Shown piece by piece: positions 52,488 to 54,999 of a DNA stretch of 54,999 nt (position 1 is the first letter of the stretch; every line of letters begins with the position of its first letter). Made by a program: the position numbers and the translations under genes. The notes beneath the pieces were generated by a model that saw nothing but the letters and a program-made list of their open reading frames with translations, was not told where the DNA came from and did not search any database. This DNA comes from CAYQCE01 sp964415885 (lineage in GTDB: Bacteria; Zixibacteria; MSB-5A5; JAABVY01; JAHJOQ01): assembly GCA_964415885.1 (NCBI GenBank), contig CAYQCE010000021.1, forward strand, positions 1 to 54,999. Direction: 5' to 3'.

Positions 52488-53579
52488 TTAACCCTGAATC
52501 TCGAGCATTCGACTCAGAGCGACTCCGGCGTCCTTCTTGATCTCATCCGATACCTCAATAGTATCCACGGTATCAAGATTTTCCAAACACCACGCGAGAT
52601 CATTTAACGTAGTCCGGTACATGTTGACACACATCGCGCAAGTATTCCCCGAAAGCTCGAATATCTTCTTGTCGGGGTAGGTGTGAGCGAGTCTGTCTAT
52701 TAGATTGATCTCCGTGCCTATGGCAATTGTCGATCCGGACGGAGCCTCATCCACGTAATTCACGATGAATTTTGTGGACCCAACGGCGTCGGCATGGTCC
52801 ACGACTTCCTCGGGGCATTCAGGGTGCACTACGATCTTTATATCCGGGAACTCCTCCCGCATCTTCTCGATATGCTCGAGGCGGAACGTCGTGTGAACGT
52901 GGCAGTAGCCCTTCCATACAATCACGCGCGCGCGTTTGAGCTGATCGGGCGTAAGTCCGCCGAGCTTTCTGTCGCGGAAATCCCAGACTGCGATTTCCTC
53001 GCGCGGAATGCCGAGCTGATTTCCCGTGTTTCTGCCGAGATGCTCGTCCGGGAAAAAGAAAATCTTGTCGCCCCGGTCGAAACCCCATTCAAATGCCCTT
53101 GTGGCGTTGGAAGAGGTGCACACCGCACCGTCATTTCGTCCGCAAAACGCCTTCAGATCTGCGGCAGAGTTCATATATGATATCGGGATTATCTTGCTCT
53201 CGGGCAGCACCCGTTTCAGGCCGTCCCATGCGTAGAGCACGTTACCAATCTGGGCCATGTCCGCCATCGGACAACCCGCGAGCGGATTCGGCAGAAAGAC
53301 CCTCTGGCTCGGTTTAGCGAGAATCTCCGCCGATTCGGCCATGAAGTGCACGCCGCAAAACACGATATTCCGCGCGTCCTGCTGAGAGGCAATCTTAGAG
53401 AGCGCGTACGAATCACCGGCATGGTCACCAAGTCGCACCACTTCTTTCCTCTGATAATGATGGGTCAGAAGCACCAGATCATCCGCCAGCTCTTCCTTTC
53501 GCCTCAAAATTCGGCGTGTTAGCTCCTCATCGGAAGCCGTTCTGTATTCGTCCGGTATTACGTTGAATGTGACAGCCAT
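52488..53579 (-). CDS. nadA: Quinolinate synthase
   Basis: Condenses iminoaspartate with dihydroxyacetone phosphate to quinolinate in NAD synthesis, using a 4Fe-4S cluster. The 363 residues match NadA. Cluster and core motifs are LKAFCGRNDGAVCTSSNA, VHPECPEEVV and SGNTCAMCVNMYR, with LTHHYQRKEVVRLGDHAGDS at the N-terminus. The partner genes nadB and nadC are not in the window. It is transcribed in the same direction as the EF-G gene but after that gene's terminator, so probably from its own promoter in the 110 bases upstream. Confidence 0.97.
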   Translation of the reverse strand: MAVTFNVIPDEYRTASDEELTRRILRRKEELADDLVLLTHHYQRKEVVRLGDHAGDSYALSKIASQQDARNIVFCGVHFMAESAEILAKPSQRVFLPNPLAGCPMADMAQIGNVLYAWDGLKRVLPESKIIPISYMNSAADLKAFCGRNDGAVCTSSNATRAFEWGFDRGDKIFFFPDEHLGRNTGNQLGIPREEIAVWDFRDRKLGGLTPDQLKRARVIVWKGYCHVHTTFRLEHIEKMREEFPDIKIVVHPECPEEVVDHADAVGSTKFIVNYVDEAPSGSTIAIGTEINLIDRLAHTYPDKKIFELSGNTCAMCVNMYRTTLNDLAWCLENLDTVDTIEVSDEIKKDAGVALSRMLEIQG

Positions 53580-53690
53580 AACATCTCAACTGATATAAAA
53601 TTACGTATACAGTACCACAGTTCTCGTGTTTATAACAAACCACATAAGGGCAGAGTTTCGCTAAAAATCCAGACAAGACAACTCCGCTAT

Positions 53691-53724
53691 AAAAAAGGCC
53701 GATAACAACAAGGCTACCGGCCAT
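53691..53724 (-). terminator. Intrinsic terminator of the EF-G gene
   Basis: On the minus strand a GC-rich stem (GGCCGGTA with TTATCGGCC, one wobble) with a short T-rich loop is followed by six T. It lies about 26 bases after the stop at 53750. Confidence 0.85.
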
Positions 53725-53749
53725 TACATTTGCATATCGAGTCCTGCGA

Positions 53750-54999
53750 TCAGGCTTCCTCTTTCGCCTTCTTGTGCTCTTCGACGATCTTATCCTGAAC
53801 CTCATGCGGGACCTCCTCATAGTGCGAGAATTCCCGCGAGTACATTCCGCGTCCCTGAGTAAGAGATTTAATCTGGGTCGAGTACTTGTACAACTCCGCG
53901 AGCGGAACCTGGGCCTTGATGACCTGTGATGCCCCTTCCGGATTCATACCGCCGATTTTGCCTCTGCGTGAAGAGATATCACCCATGATATCACCGGTGA
54001 ATTCCTCCGGCACGCGGACCTCGATATTGTAAATCGGTTCGAGAAGCACCGGATTGCACTTCTGGAAGGCATCTTTGAATGCAAGAGCCCCAGCCATCTT
54101 GAAGGCCATATCGGAAGAATCCACGCTGTGAGAGGAGCCGAAGAACAGCTCGACCACAACGTCCACCACCGGATAGCCCGCGAGCTGACCGGTCTGCATC
54201 GACTCAACAACACCCTTCTCGACTGATGGGATGAATTTACCGGGGATCACACCGCCTGTGATGGCGTTAATGAACTCGAAACCGCCACCACGCTTGTTCG
54301 GGGACATGCGAATGTGAACGTCACCGTACTGCCCTCGTCCACCCGACTGCTTCTTGTACTTGTGTTGAACCTCGGCCTTGCCACGGATAGTCTCCCGGTA
54401 TGGAATTCTCGGTTTTTCGAGTTCGACATCCACACCGAACCTCTTCTTGAGCTTGTTCACAAGGATGTCTATCTGTAGCTCGCCCTGTGCGAAGATCAGA
54501 GTCTGTTTCAGGGCAGGATCCGCCACCAGATTAAACGTCGGGTCCTCATCAGAAAGCTTGTTCAGCCCCGCACTGATCTTCTCCTCGTCACCTTTGGACT
54601 GCGGACGGATTCCCATATCGACCACAGGAGTCGGAAACTCGAGCGGGGGCATTGCAAATTCATCGCTCTTCGAAGTCAGGACATCTCCGGTATGCGTATC
54701 CTTGAGCTTCACGAGTGCGGCAATATCTCCCGCCGGGAGCGTCTGCACTTCCTTGCGGTCCTTACCATTGATCACATATATCTGACCGATCTTCTCGGAA
54801 ACCTCGGTTGTCGTGTTATAGAGCTCGTCGCCATGCTTAACGCTTCCCGAGAACACCCGGATCAGCGAAAGCTCACCCACATGCTGCTCTGATACGGTTT
54901 TGAACACGTAAGCTGTCGGGACACCACTCGGATCGATCTTGCGTGTCTTCTCCTGATCGCTCCCGGGCAAAAAGCCTTTCACCTCGCCCCGATCCGCCG
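53750..54999 (-). CDS. fusA: Elongation factor G, C-terminal part (cut by window edge)
   Basis: About 415 residues covering domains II-V of EF-G; the frame stays open to the end of the window, so the GTP-binding domain lies outside. Visible parts are domain II (VPTAYVFKTVSEQHVGELSLIRVFSG), domain III (LKQTLIFAQGELQIDILVNKL), domain IV (RETIRGKAEVQHKYKKQSGG, GRGQYGDVHI) and domain V (FTGDIMGDISSRRGKIGGM). The details (KYKKQSGGRGQYG, STQIKSLTQGRGMYSREFSHYEE) fit the second-type EF-G (fusA2-like) found in several phyla rather than the canonical translocase. That sub-assignment is tentative. Confidence 0.93.
   Translation of the reverse strand, partial: ADRGEVKGFLPGSDQEKTRKIDPSGVPTAYVFKTVSEQHVGELSLIRVFSGSVKHGDELYNTTTEVSEKIGQIYVINGKDRKEVQTLPAGDIAALVKLKDTHTGDVLTSKSDEFAMPPLEFPTPVVDMGIRPQSKGDEEKISAGLNKLSDEDPTFNLVADPALKQTLIFAQGELQIDILVNKLKKRFGVDVELEKPRIPYRETIRGKAEVQHKYKKQSGGRGQYGDVHIRMSPNKRGGGFEFINAITGGVIPGKFIPSVEKGVVESMQTGQLAGYPVVDVVVELFFGSSHSVDSSDMAFKMAGALAFKDAFQKCNPVLLEPIYNIEVRVPEEFTGDIMGDISSRRGKIGGMNPEGASQVIKAQVPLAELYKYSTQIKSLTQGRGMYSREFSHYEEVPHEVQDKIVEEHKKAKEEA

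Noticed and set aside
1..54999. CRISPR arrays, tRNA or rRNA genes, prophage, integrase or attachment sites
   Set aside because: I looked for spaced direct repeats, cloverleaf patterns and phage or recombinase products and saw none. A tRNAscan or Infernal run would be the decisive check.

Overview
This is a gene-dense bacterial window with about 47 protein genes and no rRNA, tRNA, CRISPR array or intact insertion sequence that I could see. Several features suggest a Gram-negative member of the FCB superphylum, most like the uncultured candidate phylum Zixibacteria. These are C-terminal 'YPNPF' FlgD/T9SS-type sorting domains, a PorV/PorQ-like protein, dockerin repeats of the form D-I-D-D-I-V-Y followed by FQGGP, and many lipoproteins with acidic Gly-Pro-rich spacers. 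This placement is an inference from recalled family distributions, not a computed phylogeny.

Bases 1-11,000 (minus strand) form one compact housekeeping operon of 14 genes: yebC, ruvC, ruvA, ruvB, queH, a DUF2905 gene, queA, ispD, ispF, a DedA gene, ddl, a HAD hydrolase gene, an M42 peptidase gene and cysS. Genes mostly overlap by 1-23 bases, and a strong intrinsic terminator follows cysS. Bases 11,100-16,340 hold three exported proteins: a duplicated-module protein ending in a dockerin, a T9SS-type sorted protein and a small secreted protein.

Bases 16,400-35,140 (minus strand) are the most distinctive part. Read in the direction of transcription, a 1461-residue surface protein is followed by a PorV/TPR fusion. 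Next comes a membrane protein that carries an RsbW-like kinase domain, an extracytoplasmic sensor, HAMP, a PP2C/SpoIIE phosphatase and two helix-turn-helix segments. A ParA ATPase, a STAS antagonist with its own C-terminal DNA-binding-like domain and a GAF-GAF-GGDEF diguanylate cyclase follow. After a gap with a plausible promoter comes an exopolysaccharide export operon: Wza-like, Wzz-like, TPR, BY-kinase, PEP-CTERM-type deacetylase and DUF362. The C-terminal domains of the phosphatase and of the STAS protein resemble each other and resemble transposase winged helices. The locus therefore looks like a partner-switching module that could act directly on DNA and may couple an envelope signal and c-di-GMP to polysaccharide export.

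Bases 35,300-40,840 (minus strand) hold a beta-barrel protein, two lipoproteins with cohesin-like repeats, an exported TldD-family protease and an exported three-repeat protein. Two genes here end at clear terminators. From 41,037 the coding strand flips to plus: Na+/solute symporter, glycerate kinase, M29 aminopeptidase behind a structured 301-base leader, two paralogous lipoproteins, a PD40 beta-propeller lipoprotein, a GNAT-like protein and an exported alpha/beta hydrolase.

At 49,427-50,215 there is a peroxiredoxin-like lipoprotein gene whose active-site cysteine codon is an in-frame TGA, followed by a textbook bacterial SECIS-like hairpin. It is very probably a selenoprotein. An exported MsrB and a DoxX protein lie next to it, giving an envelope redox-defence cluster. 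The window closes with an orphan hypothetical gene, nadA, and the C-terminal part of an EF-G gene cut by the window edge.
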